64,000 nucleotides of DNA, from NCBI GenBank assembly GCA_028554795.2, contig CM068831.1, forward strand, positions 64,074,982-64,138,981, written 5' to 3'. Made by a program: the position numbers and the translations under genes. The stretch comes from Sinohyriopsis cumingii. Taxonomy: Eukaryota > Mollusca > Bivalvia > Unionida > Unionidae. The notes below the pieces were generated by a model that was not told the origin of the DNA, did no database searches, and saw only the letters and a list, made by a program, of their open reading frames with translations. Of the stretch, positions 62,701 through 64,000 are shown piece after piece; the first letter of the stretch is position 1, and each line of letters starts with the position of its first letter.

Positions 62701-64000
62701 CACCGACCCACAAGAAGCTACTGGCAAGCTTTCTCACATACCTACATTGGCTGACATCAATATAGCGAAGACAACCTAGTTTATATGGACATCAATGCAA
62801 TGAAGACAAGCTAGTTTATAAGGACATCAATACAATGAAAATAAGCTAGTTTATAAGGACAACAATGCAATGAAAACAAGCTAGTTTATAAGGACATCAA
62901 TATAGTGAAGACAAGCTAATTTATAAGGACATCAATGCAATGAAAACAAGCTAGTTTATAAGAACATCAATGCAATGAAAACAAGCTAGTTTATAAGAAC
63001 ATCAATGCAATGAAAACAAGCTAGTTTATAAGGACATCAATGCAATGAAACAAAAATAGTTTATAAGGATGTCCATGCAATGTAAACAAGCTGGTTTATA
63101 AGGACATCAGTATAATGAACACAAGCTAATTTATAAGGACATCAATGCAATAAAAACAAGCTAGTTTATAAGGACATCCATGCAATGAAAACATGCTAGC
63201 TTATAAGGACATCAGTGCAATGAAAACAAGCAAGTTTATAAGGATATCAATGCAATGAAACCAAGCTAGTTTATAAGCACATCAATATAGTGAAGACAAG
63301 CATGTTTGTAAGGACATCAATACAATGAAGACAAGCTAGTTTATAAGGACATTAATGTAGTGAAAACATGCTAGTTTATAAGGACATCAATATAGTGAAG
63401 ACAACCTTATTTATAAGGACATCAATGCAATGAAAACATGCTAGCTTATAAGGACATCAATGCAATGAAGACAAGCTAGTTTATAAGAACATCAATGCAA
63501 AGAAGACAAGCTAATTTATAAGGACATCAGTATAGTGAAGACAAGCTAATTTATAAGGACATCAGTGCAATGAAAACAAGCTAGTTTATAAGGACATCAA
63601 TGCAATGAAAACAAGCTAGTTTATAAGGATGTCCATGCAATGAAAACAAGCTAGTTTATCAGAACATCAGTATAATGAAGAAAACTAGTTTATAAGGACA
63701 TCCATGCAATGAAAACATGCTAGTTTATAAGGACATCAATGCAATGAAAACTAGCTAGTTTATAAGGACATCAATATAGTGAAGACAAGCCTGTTTGTAA
63801 GGACATCAATACAATGAAGACAAGCTAGTTTATAAGGACATTAATGTAGTGAAAACAAGCTAGTTTATAAGGACATCAATATAGTGAAGATGAGCTAGTT
63901 TATAAGGACATGAATGCAATGAAGACAAGCTAGTTTATAAGGACAACAATGCAATGAAAACAAGCTAGTTTATAAGGACATAAATATAATGAAGACAAGC
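59713..64000 (+). repeat. Satellite block 2, 35-bp unit, about 120 copies, continues past the window
   Basis: The unit is AAGGACATCAATGCAATGAA followed by AACAAGCTAGTTTAT. Variants include AATATAGTGAAGACAAGC and GATGTCCATGCAATG. The first part (59713-60120) is a loose mixture resembling both units. The segment about 61450-62080 reappears with almost no change at about 63371-64000, an offset of 1921 bp. A SINE interrupts the array at 62595. No open frame of note exists. Confidence 0.96.
62595..62752 (-). mobile_element. SINE A 3' part inserted in the satellite
   Basis: On the + strand it opens with GTTG repeats, GGGGTTTAACGCCATTTTTC and CACACGATAGGCGAAACATG, and ends at CTACATTGGCT. It lacks both promoter boxes (5'-truncated). 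GACATCAATATAG flanks it on both sides (62582-62594, 62753-62765). This is probably the target duplication, although the satellite itself contains similar words. The 75-codon open frame here is not a gene. Confidence 0.9.

Overview
The window is eukaryotic, AT-rich and almost wholly non-coding. Its one recognisable gene is the 3' two thirds of a Golgi alpha-mannosidase II gene (MAN2A type, glycoside hydrolase family 38) on the + strand. Sixteen exons between 1118 and 48472 join in phase to give 812 complete residues plus a stop. Each exon was placed by its match to the family protein, by GT/AG borders and by agreement of reading phase. The catalytic GDDFRY and [10 protein letters not shown] motifs are inside. 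The cytoplasmic tail, membrane anchor, stem and nucleophile region must lie upstream of base 1.

Organism: long introns, a DIRS retroelement, a Penelope-like remnant and tRNA-derived SINEs whose 3' part (GTT-rich tail, GTTTAACGCCATTTTTCAGC-type core) is common in molluscs suggest a marine mollusc, most likely a bivalve. This is inference; no species is named.

Layout. 1-1117: intron with a two-copy ~350-bp repeat. 1118-11670: exons 1-6, with a hAT-like element at 7275-8436 and SINEs. 11671-25057: exons 7-8 and introns with tandem arrays of 30, 40, 46 and 79 bp. 25058-30436: exons 9-11, a TSD-flanked SINE and a 27-bp array. 30437-38897: an 8.5-kb intron packed with a Penelope-like remnant, a second hAT-like element holding a large inverted repeat, and a decayed DIRS element with inverted terminal repeats and an internal complementary region. 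38898-48472: exons 12-16, a perfect 42-bp inverted repeat and a possible cryptic exon. 48473-58930: 3' UTR and/or intergenic DNA with a 33-bp array, a TTAA-flanked inverted-repeat element and a 30-bp array. 58938-64000: one evolving 34/35-bp satellite that leaves the window and carries a SINE insertion.

Most long open frames outside the exons come from tandem repeats whose unit is a multiple of three (27, 30 or 33 bp); I do not regard them as genes. No bacterial-type operon, CRISPR array, rRNA or functional tRNA gene was seen. The most unusual content is the density and variety of tandem arrays in one gene's introns and 3' flank, and the structurally complete but coding-dead DIRS element.
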